From assembly GCA_017962495.1 (NCBI GenBank), contig JAGCVH010000075.1:1-64000 (forward strand): a DNA stretch of 64,000 nucleotides, written 5' to 3'. The position numbers and the translations under genes were made by a program. This document shows positions 51,401 through 62,500 of this stretch, in pieces. The DNA is from Bacteroidaceae bacterium (GTDB lineage: Bacteria > Bacteroidota > Bacteroidia > Bacteroidales > Bacteroidaceae). Under the pieces are notes generated by a model, which was given only the letters and a program-made list of their open reading frames with translations, was not told where the DNA came from and made no database searches. The number at the start of each line of letters is the position of its first letter. Within the stretch, counting starts at the first letter, position 1.

Positions 51401-53466
51401 GTTACAGTCAAAGGTTGGGAATTGTCTGTCGTATTGCGTTTGATGGTAAGTGTGGCACCAGTGGCATCCCCTTCCATAATAGTGGCTTTGTTGGTGGTCA
51501 CACTGAGAGCGGGACCATCGTCGTCAGTAATGGTGACAGGGATTGTGACACTAGTCTGTTTGTCACCAATGCTTTCGCAGTTACAGTCACTAATGTAGAT
51601 GGCAGCTGTCACATTCACAACGCGGTCCCCATCTACTAAGGCATTATCTTTTACTCCAAGAGGGAAGGTTGCTGTTATGGCTCCTGCGGGCATGGTTACT
51701 TGACGTGTTGAATAATAGATGTCATTTGTGCCATCGTCCGTCAGTTTGATGGTAATTTGGTTGTTGGTGACTTCTGTGCGTGTGATTGTACCTAACATAG
51801 CACTGGGACCAGACCCCTCACTTACAGTTGTTGGTGTAAGTGTCATTTCAATGGCAGGCGTATCGTCATCATTCAGGATAAATAGAATCTCTGCCTTTTG
51901 ATGGTGGTCAGCTGTACCTGTCAGTTTGATGGTTTGTGGATTAGCCGGTGTCTTGTCCTGTACGACAGGAATGTCGATGGTTGCTGTAGTTGCTCCTGCC
52001 TCGAAGGCTATGCGCTGTGGCAGTTTGAAACGCTTCGACTGCTCAATGGTTAGATAAACGTATAGGTCTTCGGGATAATATCGTTCAGGAACTGTGGCAG
52101 TTACATGCATCACATCTCCTTCGTTATATTCGCTTTTATCCAGAGTTAGGGTTAGAGGTACGAGGTCGTTATCTTCAACACGTACACTGTCTATTACGCA
52201 CGAATAACCATTATTCAAAGGTTCATTGACAACGATGGCAACACGTTGGTCGACATTGATATCCTCATTGTCGATGGGGTAGAGGTCGATGTAGGTCTTA
52301 TTGCTCTGGGCAGTAAACTTTACTTGTCCACTACCATCCGAACCAACTCTAAGCCTTCCTGTATTTCCAGAAGCGTCACGAGTTGTAACGCTGAAGGTCT
52401 GTGCTTCGCTTAAGTCGCCAGTACGACGTAGCTCACATCTGAAATAGGAAGAAGATTTCTCAGGAATGAGGTTCTTGTAGGGTGTTAGAACAAGATACTT
52501 CTGCACACGCAAAGAATAGCCACTGCCATAAGCAGTATTATTGGCTTGGTTTAGAGGAATCTCATTACAGTTGGCAGCTGGCACTATTTGTACAACTGGG
52601 CGACAATTGCCACTGATGCCAGGATACTCATCGAGATTTACTGAGAACTGACGACTTACGTTAGCTCCAGCTTCCAGTGTTCCTTCGTAGGCTGTTGTTC
52701 CAACATAGACGCGTGTACGATTCTCATTCTCCAAATAGAGTTTTTCAGTCCACCCTGCACCGGTAGCACTATCGCCTTGGTTCACCACCTTCCATGCGAA
52801 GTCAAGTTGGTCACCAGGGTTTGCAAGTGTTTGAGAAACTGTTACATTAGTCGGCACAAGGTCGGGACGCGGAATAACTTCCACGGTAACAGTACCCGTA
52901 GTTCCCGTGGTGCTTGTTGCAACTTGATTACCTTCGCGGTCGCTTAAAATAATCTTATTGTCACGTAAAGCACTTACTAATTGTGCACCGTTTGCCAGTG
53001 TTTCCGGCAGAGGCATACTTATAGTAAGTAATGTACCGCTACTACCAACAATGGGTGAATTGTCAACATTAGTAATGATTACACGATAAACATATTTGTA
53101 CTCACGATTTGCACCATCATTATAGTACATATTAGTGTTGCCCATTGACCTTACGGACATATCAAAACCATTGGTGCGACTACGGTTGAGGTAGAAGGGA
53201 AGCTTTGAACCTCCCGTCTCCTCGTCAGTTACTGTGGATAGCTGATAGGGTAGACCTATCTCGAACTGCACACCACAAATGTCACTCTGGTTATTGAGTT
53301 CAATGGGTATGACGGCCGTCTTTCCAGCGGGGAAAGTAACATCACCAATACTCAGTTCATTTGTTTGAGCAGCTATACCGCCGATTAAACATTGAACATT
53401 GAATACTGAACTCTGAAAGTGGACTACGCCGATAAGTAGGGCGAAGGTCAATAACGTACGTCTCAT
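45424..53466 (-). CDS. Giant surface protein with CARDB, Calx-beta and InlB-B-type repeats
   Basis: About 2,680 residues from ATG 53466 (MRRTLLTFALL); ATGs at 53478 and 53499 are possible. Order by approximate residue: signal peptide; cohesin-like domain (NELSIGDVTFPAGKTAVIPIEL, 35-190); CARDB-like (200-310); Calx-beta units (430-760; YNEGDVM, VSEGSGPSAMLG, IMEGDATGATL with NDDD/TDDD/ISD ends); a second CARDB (760-860); several Ig/carboxypeptidase-regulatory-like units; a Gly/Pro-Cys-rich centre (~1430-1540; GGPGGGPGGGGG, CFLCECLCPDE); more beta domains; two bacterial-repeat (InlB-B) units near 2290 and 2400 (EYGNNVTMTATANEGYNF, EYGTVLNLKATANEGYRI); a sorting-like tail. An adhesin or structural role is inferred; no catalytic site was recognised. 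It lies 51 bp after the LRR gene, so probably one operon. Confidence 0.88.
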   Translation of the reverse strand: MRRTLLTFALLIGVVHFQSSVFNVQCLIGGIAAQTNELSIGDVTFPAGKTAVIPIELNNQSDICGVQFEIGLPYQLSTVTDEETGGSKLPFYLNRSRTNGFDMSVRSMGNTNMYYNDGANREYKYVYRVIITNVDNSPIVGSSGTLLTISMPLPETLANGAQLVSALRDNKIILSDREGNQVATSTTGTTGTVTVEVIPRPDLVPTNVTVSQTLANPGDQLDFAWKVVNQGDSATGAGWTEKLYLENENRTRVYVGTTAYEGTLEAGANVSRQFSVNLDEYPGISGNCRPVVQIVPAANCNEIPLNQANNTAYGSGYSLRVQKYLVLTPYKNLIPEKSSSYFRCELRRTGDLSEAQTFSVTTRDASGNTGRLRVGSDGSGQVKFTAQSNKTYIDLYPIDNEDINVDQRVAIVVNEPLNNGYSCVIDSVRVEDNDLVPLTLTLDKSEYNEGDVMHVTATVPERYYPEDLYVYLTIEQSKRFKLPQRIAFEAGATTATIDIPVVQDKTPANPQTIKLTGTADHHQKAEILFILNDDDTPAIEMTLTPTTVSEGSGPSAMLGTITRTEVTNNQITIKLTDDGTNDIYYSTRQVTMPAGAITATFPLGVKDNALVDGDRVVNVTAAIYISDCNCESIGDKQTSVTIPVTITDDDGPALSVTTNKATIMEGDATGATLTIKRNTTDNSQPLTVTIEHDGTDVTCPTTVTIPAGSASTTISFVALSNTQEEGDRTVSITAKANGYSMGSAWLLISDRTLPDLALTNVEVSTLSPNAGQQVTFTVTLENIGAAAMHAGTFIKVKQNSTEVSSLSIPENIGIGESKTYTLTASMPNVPGSYIYNVILNEDKRYAELVYVNNNSESFNVSVKSLYTFTITSNKNTYNEQEIVTLSGQVTSVGSSSIANLHIEPYVMFHGYRTKLDCLTDENGSFSVIYELPKGYRGHFDYGVCNPGEGLKTSMGEFNVYGFEKKGEGYLKHELYKGEQYAGIITLHNMTELALHNIHPTLTGATDNYEVEIGSISELPGDGTASITYTITGKEASTGNNWEVITVELTCDEGASLNVPFYNYTRLHKPKLVASTTNIKTTVTKGVSRTYPIILTNTGLAETGTVTITTPSSMASFISLATPITLPSMQPGDSTTVMLRFTPGNDLDVNLYQKGRIAINCEDGDGVAVDFNVKVVSESKGALRVQVRDENTIYGNKDGQKPYVKGATVQLKDYNTGAIVVQGTTLDETEAGILFENINEGYYQLYVTADKHDSYRQNIMVNPGDTTIHLATISYQAVSITWDVVETEVEDEYEIVTNVQYETQVPVPVVRMTCPDSLWLDEIEYGKATMYNIVLRNDGLIAALETQITLPSVPGFTFTPLVQHEGFTLGAGQSYTIPVRVTRNEPASSNVKGKFRASEGSIPCKGRLDEKHKWICGEDGKWACLSKLIDMAKEIKCTEKKGVSWQAETYDVEGIGGPGGGPGGGGGVTIREGGEVIAAGIIKLLCFLCECLCPDEPSLPEPPCTDLAKGLAKKDPKWSEVASCLDDLGVPMPPCLPEMLAVDEEVKGEMGKRRSPNPQHDLMKRVAQLSVPYYIYLNIPRDFAIERTGSPSFVDSVDVSYYTNLELIDTKLEQMYEDGTLYGFDPQTIPDFLPENSEATSTGEQLTKLMPNSIANWYDFRLRDYVERRQNTYRIMDGLEPTNENYVSSGKIAELQERADSCNQVLVDLGFISWEELLVAINAARLEYFEGASSNTCATVKLEIEQKLVLTRQAFRGTLTVDNATTNNLTNIELEVIVQNLLGEQATSHEFQINFESITGFEGTTEGPWRLGPNAKGVATVLFIPTKYAAPDSLTTYSFGGNLSWNDGDTYQTRALYPVSLQVKPSPELDLTYFMQRDIYGDNPLTEEVEPIIPAEFTVLIHNKGKGEATNVRMMTKQPKIVENEKGLAVDFAIVSSSLNGGEKAMALDSLIATQFGDIPAGGSSYATWDLTCTLLGHFTSYDVSVTHVTSYGNPDLSLLDQVTIHELIHSVNARFGEQKYRAWVCNDVEDGHAEPDHIYFSNGEDEDLKTLSSITTITALGDSKWRVRVTVPQKEWFYTAVSDPTGGSSKILSIKDENTGEDIDPENFWTTQWTMQDGFDPVAENKLHIVDYASGPKTFSYIIEFEPTPDLRLDVTSIETVPDEKDIAETVIDQLTVTFNKPIEVTTFNRDDIVLRYEGEKQNTAIPITMVENDSIFRLNTSALSENGYYILQVKTDSIMDKEGFLGFNGKQVKWMLFKDGLVHYNVSPWPEDAGTIQTSTGASSGDQEYGNNVTMTATANEGYNFDYWALNPSGNGGTSGVKGKRFAKATGASINVDELERISTDPSITVELNKTYNLVAVFKPKTYMVNVVMPTAVGEVNIGSGIYEYGTVLNLKATANEGYRIIGFVVDEEEIDGDEYDHTVTGDATIVIDYKDLSPVSVILQDTKDYIPEAIELANVKLQRSFRKGSWNTICLPCDVNNPGEVFGTGTKVARLTSMEGELMHFSLVNQMKANIPYLIKPGILMSNSLVANGETKTSLFDILGTSIEEPEGDRPIDTIEEGVSFIGSYVVESVPKDAGYYYISSDLLYYVDASANVPTGRFRGYFHADIEGLAKRVGVKIEDEIETIIVDVDENSNISNAIYSIDGKLVRPAGTSAKELRNLPKGIYIMNGHRVVIK

Positions 53467-53517
53467 AGCATTCGACATTTTACATTTTACACTTGACATA
53501 TCTTGGTCCTCCTTTCG

Positions 53518-56500
53518 TTATTTGATTATTGTTTTTTTACCATTTACTATGTAGACGCCACCCTTCTTTGGGTTCGACACTTTGCGACCACTCATGTCGT
53601 AGACATCGTTAGCGTCGTCATATACATTCACTCCATTGATGTCAGTAACACGATCGCGGATGCCAATTTCCAGGTGATTAGTTTCCTCGTCACTCAAGAC
53701 TGCATGTGAGATGGCGCAAGTGTTATCAACTCCACTTACAAGGTCATATTCGCCTTCGGGTAATGTCATTCCTGCAATGCTGTAGATTACTACGCGTACG
53801 CTGTTACCAATCTGCTTCTTAACCATGCGGAAGCCGGAGAGAGTGGGGGATAGAGTAATGTCGTCTGCGTTTGCATCGACGATGGTCAGCTGTATGGCTG
53901 CCACTTCGTCGCTATTCGCCATACGTACTCTACCGTTTTCAATGGCCACATTGTTACGAGCGATGCTATATTCTCTATTATACAATGCGCGTACGCCCGC
54001 AGGAGTTTGCACTTCATCAAAGTCAAGGATGTGGTTTACACAGATTACAGCATCGCGAACATCAATGGCATTGTCACTATTGCCGTCGGCAGAAGTGAAG
54101 TTGAAGAACTGACTTGAAGGTCTCGAATCATTCAACGCATAATAGATAACCTTTTGCAGGTCGGTTACATCTACACTTAGGTCGGCATTGATATCACCAT
54201 CTATCCAGTCAAAGATAAAGATCTTGGTAAGGGCGTATTGTTCACTACCACCAGATGTTGAATAATATGGATACAGAGCTACAGGCGTATTCTTGGGCAG
54301 GTTGAATATCTTAGAACTATTGAAATATGGTTCGTATAGTCCTTCACTATTCTTCTTAAAGTCGCAATAACTTGAGTTGTTGTAATCGTAATACCTGTAA
54401 TAACTACCATCCCAGTATGTGCGTTGAAGATAGCTTGTCGAACGATTATAGTTCTGATTGGAGTGGTTATAGAGTTGTAGCGAGTTCCATTCTACCTCGA
54501 ATGGTACCCCCAATGTAACGACCTGTGCAGGATTATCTTCTGTAACCACAGGCGAGTGGGTCTTGTAGTCCATGAATTGGTCGGTCAGCCAGAAATTTGT
54601 GCATGCCGTATTCGTATATGGCTGCGACATCGCCGTAAGTCGATTATAGGCTAGACTCATGTTCTCAAGGTTTGGTAACTTCGAAAGGAAAGGATACGCA
54701 TCACCCTCTAGTTCGTTACCCCACATGCGTAAGTAGGTTATCTTCTCGTTAACAAAGGCCTCGGGTAGTAAAGTCGTAAGGTTGCCACTAATGAAGTTAT
54801 TTGGCAACTCCAAATATGTCAGTTCTGGAAGGTAGAAAATAGAGTCGGGTAGTTCACCACGCAGATTGTTATTGTTAATGGAGATTTTCGTAATATGTCC
54901 ATCCTTTGTGGTCACGCCTATCCATTTTCCTACATACAAATCATCGGAACTGAGATCCCACTTCGTTGTCCAGTTTTCACCATCCAGTTCACGGTAGATG
55001 ACCTTCATGATGGCAAAGTCTAAGGAGTCGAGTTTGTCGCCCGGCGAGAATGTGCGAATCTCCTTGAAGTCCTTCCAAATATTGGTAGCAAGGTAGAGAC
55101 TGTCTGCTCCCTCAGGAACTTCCAATATACACTTTTTGTAGTAGCTGCTCACATAACTTGTGCTAATGGCAGGAGGCGTTCCTGCATATATGCGCAATGT
55201 CTCTAAGTTATCACAATAATAGAAGTAATCGAAGTAACTGTTACCTGAATAGTTCATATTCTTTCCTAAGGTTGCAGTTCTCAAACTATCGCAATTGTAG
55301 AATGTATATCTACCAAGTGTCGTAACACTATCGGGAATTTCAATACTGCGCAGCCATGAACCATAGAATGCTTCGTAACCAATACTCTTCAGACTAATGG
55401 GTAACTCAATTTCCGACAAACCATATGTATATTGGAAAGCATAGTCACCGATAGTTTGTAGTGAAGTGGGGAATGTAAATTCCTTAAAGTTACAGTTATA
55501 GAATGCATATTGGTTAATTGTTGTAACAGTGTTAGGCAGTTCTGGGTTCTGCAGGTTCTGACATCCGTAGAATGTAGAATTGGGTATCACCGTCTTGTCT
55601 GCAGGCCATGTTACTTGTTGTAAAGAATCACATTCGTAGAAAATACCGTTGCCCCAGGTGGTTATTCCTTCGGGTAGGGTCATCTTCTTGATGCCACTGT
55701 ACTCAAACGCATAACTGTTAAGGGTTGTCAATCCAGAGGGTAGACTCTCCAGTTGCAATTTGGGACAATAGGCAAAGGCATATTCTCCGATAGTCTTAAG
55801 CCCTGCGGGCAGTGTTGCCAAATTGAGTTTATCACAACTGTAGAATGCATAATTGTTGATTGTTTCCAAATTGTCTGGAAGTTTTTCAAGATTCAGTGAG
55901 TCGCAGTTTTGGAATGCGTAGCTGCCAATTGTTGTAATTCCATCGTTTAAATCAATGGTTGGAAGTTTAGTACAACCATTAAAGGCATACGAGTTTATAA
56001 CATTGATTCCGTCATGCATTTCAACTTCAGTCAGAGCAGTACAATTCTGGAAGAGGTACGAGGCCACATTATTGACACCTGTAGGCATCTTGGCTCTTTG
56101 CAGGGACTTGCAACCACTGAACGCTCCGTTAAGGAGTGATACAATACGGTCAGGGATTTCAATCTCCGTAAATCCTGTATTCGAGAACGAATAATTTGAC
56201 AATTGTGTCAATTGGGGATACTTGTCAAAGTCGAAGTTCGTAAGCGAAGTACAGCCAGAGAATGTATATTGTCCAATGCTGCTCGTCTGGCTCGATAATT
56301 CGACATCTGTCAGTGCAGTACAGCCCTGGAAGGTGTAATTAGGAATGTTTGTGATGGTTTCTGGCAGAGTTATACTGGGTAATGATGTACAGCTTGCAAA
56401 GACGTATGTACTCATGCTATTTAATGTTTCCGGCATTGTTATGTCGGCTAGTTTATAACAACTATAAAAAGCATATTGACCTATAGTCTTCATCGCTGTT

Positions 56501-59500
56501 GGCAGAGTTATTTTCGTTAGGCTATTACAGTAAGCGAATGAATAGGACTGAATTTCGTTGAGTGATTCGGGAAGTACAATTTCTGTCAATGCATCACAAT
56601 CATTGAAAGCAGAGGCCTTGATGGTGATAAGTCCTTCATTAAATATTACTCCTTTTAGTTTCTGACAACCGTAGAATGCCTGCTCGGGTATTGTACGAAG
56701 GGTGGCAGGAATCGTAATCGGTTCTGTTAGGTTGGCACAAGACGTGAAAACGTATGTTCCTAATGTGTCTAATGCTTCGGAGAGGTTGATACTATATAGC
56801 TTGTCACAACTGTTGAAGGCATATGTTCCGATACTGGTTACCTTGTTTCCCATTGTGACGGTGCGCAGGGCATCGCAGTCGTAGAAGGCATATTGGCCGA
56901 TACTGGTTACACTATCTGGTATTACAATGGATTGCAGGTAATCCATGTTTCGGAACGTGTAAGTATTGATTTGCTTTAACTTCGAAGGCAGTGTCAGTGA
57001 TGTTATTTTATTATTGTAGCTACTGCTTCGATTATAGCTAAAGGCATAGCTACCAATGCTTTCCACTGCGTCAGGTATGATAACCTCGGTCAGTTGTGGG
57101 CAGTCGCTAAATGCATACGAATTGATTTTCGTTACATCTTTTGGTAGAATAAGTCGCTGTAATGATGTCATGTATGCAAACATATATGTACCGACAATAT
57201 TATTCTCGGTGTTATAACTGTTGCTACCATATTGTGAGGCTTCACCACTGCTGGAAATTGTCCATTGATGATATGAGTCGCCACCATTTACAATTTGTGC
57301 ATTCTCCAAATCCAGTGTTTGCAGATTGACGAGATAACGGTGGATGTAATCTATGTCCGTACCATTGATGGGGCCACTAACGGTTAAATTTAGAATACTT
57401 GCTGGGTCAAGTTCTGCCGCTAATATTTTTTCCTGAAGTTCGCCACCATTCTCTGTTGCAATTAAGCGCTCGTCGGTAGAACCGATTGGGAGAATGCGGA
57501 AGCGACTAGTATAAGAATTGTTCTTGTAGGAATCTACCAATTCGGCCGGTACAAATAGAATCATGCCATCGGGCAGTCCATAGTAACTATTGCTACTAGT
57601 AAACGGGTTGGTTTGACCAGGTAAAGTTATACTTAATAATTTAAGAATGTAACTGCTTGAATAACTCGACTGGCTGTACCATGTCGTGAGGTTCTCTCCC
57701 ATCTCCAAGTTTGTCAGGTCATAGTCTTGGCAGATAGCATAACTGCTGACGCTTGTCACAGCCCCCAGACCCTTAAGCTCTCTCAGTTTACTACAATAAG
57801 CAAATACATACTGATTAAGAGTTGTCACCTTGTTGTGGCAATCGAAACTGGTTAAACTGGAACAATATGCAAATGCATAATTCCCGATTGTTGTGACATT
57901 CTCTCCACCTGCGACTTCTTGCAGTTTGTCACAGCTATAGAATGTGTTCTCACCGATGCTTGTAATGCCATCAGGTATAGTTATATTAATCAGAGCATCA
58001 CAATCGTAGAAGGCATATTGACCAATTGTTGTGAGTTGGTCTGGAAGCGTAATTGTGCGCAGACTGTCACAGTTGTAGAATGCATAATTGCCAATGTTTG
58101 TCAGCCCTGTAGGTAAGTTGATTTCTGAGAATTTATTACCATAGAAGGCGTAACTACCAACACTCGTAATTTGGTTACCAAGTATCACTTCCTTTGTTGC
58201 TGTGTTATATCGCAAGAAATTATTAGGTATCTCGGTGTATGTACCATTGAAGACAAACTTCTCAATGTATGTATAGTTTCCGTTATAGAAAATATTACTG
58301 TTGATGCTCTGTACTTTCGGACCAAAGGCAATCTCTTTAAGTGTTGAGATGTTTTGGAAAGCATAGTTTCCGATGGTTTCCACATTATCAGGAATGAATG
58401 CCTTGGTGAGTTTAGTGTTATAGAAAGCATATTGCCCGATGCTTACTATACTTTCACCGCCAGTAACATTAGTCAATTCTGTACATCCATAGAATGCGTA
58501 GTTGCCAATGGAAGTTATTTGTTCCGACAAATCTATCTCACTGATTCTTGTTTGATAGAAAGCGTAATTGGTAACTGCATTAACCGTAAATGTTTGGCCG
58601 TAGAAGGTAATAGTATTGGGAATTACGAGCGCATCTGTAACATCTGCATTTACTGCAGGCTTGTTTTGAGAACCTGTTCCTACGCTTGCTGTGCAATTGC
58701 CTTCTTCGACGCTTGTGATAATGTATCTAATCTTATTTCCATTCTCATCCTCGATGGTTGCAATATCACCCACACGTGCACCTGCATTCTCTCCACGATC
58801 TTCAACAATCTCGGAGAAGTATGGTGCCCAATTGCTATTCAAATAGGCAGAACCACAACTGTCAGGCACTACGAGTATACACTCAGGGGTTATGCCCTGG
58901 AAGGTTTGTATACCTGAATAATTGTTGATGGTAGGAGGTACTTTTGCATTTGTACGGAACTCCGTTAACCCTGTGCAATTTGCAAAGGCTTTGGCACCAA
59001 TCGTCTTTATGGTGGCAGGGATGGTGACCTTTGTCAAATTCGACAAGTTGTAGAATGCACTGTCGGCAATGGCTACAATGGGGAAGGTTAGGGTAGAGTC
59101 TCCCGTGACATACTCTATGGTTTGAGGTATCTCGAACTCACCTTCAGTGCTTTCGGCGAGAACGGCACCACTGCCAGTACCCATTTGTACTGTAATATTA
59201 TTATTCTCGTCACGACCATATACCCTATAAGGAATGCCATCAACGTAGAAAGAGAATGGGAAGTATGTGGCCCAATCGGAGAAGACATAGGCATTCTCGT
59301 TCTCAACAGTGAGTGTGCAGTAGCTTGCAATGTTGCTTGGGAAAGCATTGCTTTGTAAACTGGCAGGTGTCTTACTCAAACATTGAATGTTGTGCAAGTT
59401 ACCACAATTGTAGAATGCGTAAGTTCCAATTGAAGTTATACCTTCACCCAAAACAATGTTTTGCAGATTCGAACAGTAATAGAATTCATATGGAGTGATT

Positions 59501-62500
59501 TGTGTCTCTTGGCTTGAGAATACTATACTGCGTAATGATTGGTTGCTGTAGAAAGGTGAGTAACCCTTATTATTATTAGTTGAATAGGATATGTCACGTC
59601 CAACGTAAACGCTATCCAACGGACAACTTGCAAACAATGGACTGCTACCGTTGCTACCCAGAGATAGACCACCACCGGCAACTAAGTTTAGTCCGATGTT
59701 GAATACGCGAGCTTCATCACTACCATTATTAACAGAATAGTCCTTGCTATATCTGGCATAGATTGTAATTGTACCAGCAGCTCCGATGGTTTGTACATAA
59801 GTGTCTGAGACCTCACCGCTAGCTGAAACCACATTCGTGCCATTGACAGTAACATTTAGATAGTCGCATCCCGATTCGCTGCTTACCGTATAATCAAACG
59901 ATAATACATCGCCAGGGTTTGCTTCGATGGTCCAAGTGTAGGATGATGACGAACTATTATTATGGTTGGTACTTGTCCAATTTTCGAAAGTTTGTTGGTT
60001 TTCTTCTGAAATCTCTTCTACGATACCATCTTCCATGATAACTTGACTTAAGCTTGAACAACCATAGAAAGCGTAGTCGCCAATGGTGCTTGTCGTTTTA
60101 GGAATGAAGATGGAAGTTAAAGCCGAGCAATTATAGAACGCATTGGGGTTAATGCTAATCAAGCTCTCTGCACCTGTAACCTCCGAAAGAGATGTACATC
60201 CGTAGAATGCACTTTCGCCGATGCTAATTATGCTTTCTGGAAGATCTATTGCGCTAAGTCCGCCGTTGTAGAAAGCGTAAGGTGAAACTTCAGTAACAGT
60301 GTAGGTTTCACCACTATAGGTAAATGTGTTAGGGATGGTGAGTGCACCTTCGTAATCGGCATCTACTGCAAGTCTGCTGCTGTTGCCTGTACCAACGGCA
60401 ACCGTCCGGTTCCCTTCTTCATTGTTGGTGATAATATATCTAACCTTGACACCTTCGTCTGCGAGAACCTTGATAACGTCACCGGGTTGTGGGTCTTCTA
60501 TTTCAATGCCCTCCATTTCCCGAATATCAGCGAAGTATTGATCCCAACTGTAATCATAGTATACCTGTGAGAAGTCCTCAGGCACATAGAGTACGCAATT
60601 GTCGGCAATGTCATCGAATGGGCTTGCTTCACCGTCTTCACCAGACTTCCCCTTGTTTAATTCACCACCACCTTCATATTCACCATTACCCATAACAAGG
60701 TAGGGAGGTTGCTCTGCAAAGGAAACAAATTCCGTCATTGAAGAGCATCCAGCGAATGCGCTATATCCAATTTCTTCAATGCTTCGGGGAAGAGTTGCTT
60801 TAGTCAGGCCAGTGCAGCCATAGAAGGCTTTCGAACCCACTACGGCAACGGTAAATGTAATGGTCTCTTCACCATCGCGATTTTCTTTTGCTCTAACTTT
60901 ATTGAAGCGATCTAATGGTAAGCCTTTCGTTTTAACTGTTTCCTTGTCTTCTGTGAGAGCCTTGCCTTTCAGCTGGAACTTTGCACGTGGAGCATTAAGA
61001 ATGGGTTCTGCGGGTTCGATTTCTCCGCCTCCTTCATCCATTGTTGGAATCTTACTAACGGGTATTTCCACGGTTCTGGGTATGGCAAACTCTCCTGTGA
61101 AATTAGCCGGAAGAACGGGCTCTTTACCCATACCTATCTGTACATAGTAATTGCCATCATAAGCACTTAATATCTTATAAGGTATACCATCAACATAGAT
61201 GGGCGCAGGGAAGTATATCCCCCAGGCAGAACTTGCATAGGCATCTTCGTCATCGACAATAAGTGAGCAGAAGTCACTGATATTATAAGGCATTACATCG
61301 TATCCCAGCGTGGGAGGAGTTTCTGCTAAGCATTGGATGGTTTTCAGACTATAACAATCCCGGAAAGCATAGTCTCCTACAGAGGTTATGCCTTCACCGA
61401 GTACGATGTGTTGCAGATTCTGGCAACCTGCAAACTCATAGGGCGTGATTTGTGTTTCATTGCTTGTGAAGACCACACTGCGTAATGAGGTATTGTAAGA
61501 GAATGGTGAAATGGGATCACCTTTTCCTCCATCGGTCTGATAGTTGATGTTGCGTCCAATAAATACGCTATCCAATGGGCAATCGCCAAAGAGTCCATAA
61601 CCATCGTTGCTTCCTAAGTTTAGAATACCGCTTGCAGGCAGATTGAGTCCTATATTAAATATTTGCGCCTGGTCGCTACCTTGGTTTACGGACCCATCCT
61701 TCTCATACGTTGCCACTACCGTGATAGTGCCGGATGAATTGACAAGCTGTGAGTATGCAGAGGACATTTCTCCGCTGGCGTTAACCACTTGTGTACCATT
61801 AACGGAAACCGTTAGGTAGTCCCATCCGCTTTCGCTACTAACGTTGTATTCGAATGAGAATACATCGCCGGCATTAGCCTCTATCCTCCATTCGTAACTA
61901 TCATATCCATTGTCTACTCCAGCGACGTTACTTGTCCATTCCTCGTATCTTCGCTCGTTTCCTGTTGAAGTTTCTTCCTTAGGTCTGTCCTCCATTATCA
62001 CTTCTGTTAAGGAGGTGCAACCTTGGAAGGCATAGTTGCCTATGCTGCACACGTCCTTAGGAATGAATATAGAGGTAAGTGATGAACACCCATAGAATGC
62101 CCAACTATTAATATTAATTAAGTTTTCGGCACCAGTAACTGTTTCCAATGACGAGCATTCACCGAATGCACCCTCACCCAAACTCATTATGTTTTCAGGT
62201 AGGTCGATTGAAGTAATGTGGCTTCCAGCGAACGCATAAGGAGCAACATCAGTAACGGTGTACGTCTTACCACTATATGTAAACGTAGCAGGGATATTCA
62301 GTGCACCCACGTAAGTTGTATCTATGGCAATCTTTTCATAGTTTCCTGTGCCAAGGCTGATGGTGCGATAATCGTCTCCAATACTGGTAATGATACACTT
62401 AAGCTTAAGGTCTTCTGTTAAAGCGACTTTGATGATGTCGCCAACTTCCGGGTCTTCTATCTCTTCCACTTCCTCCACAGAGCTGAAGAATTGTCCCCAT

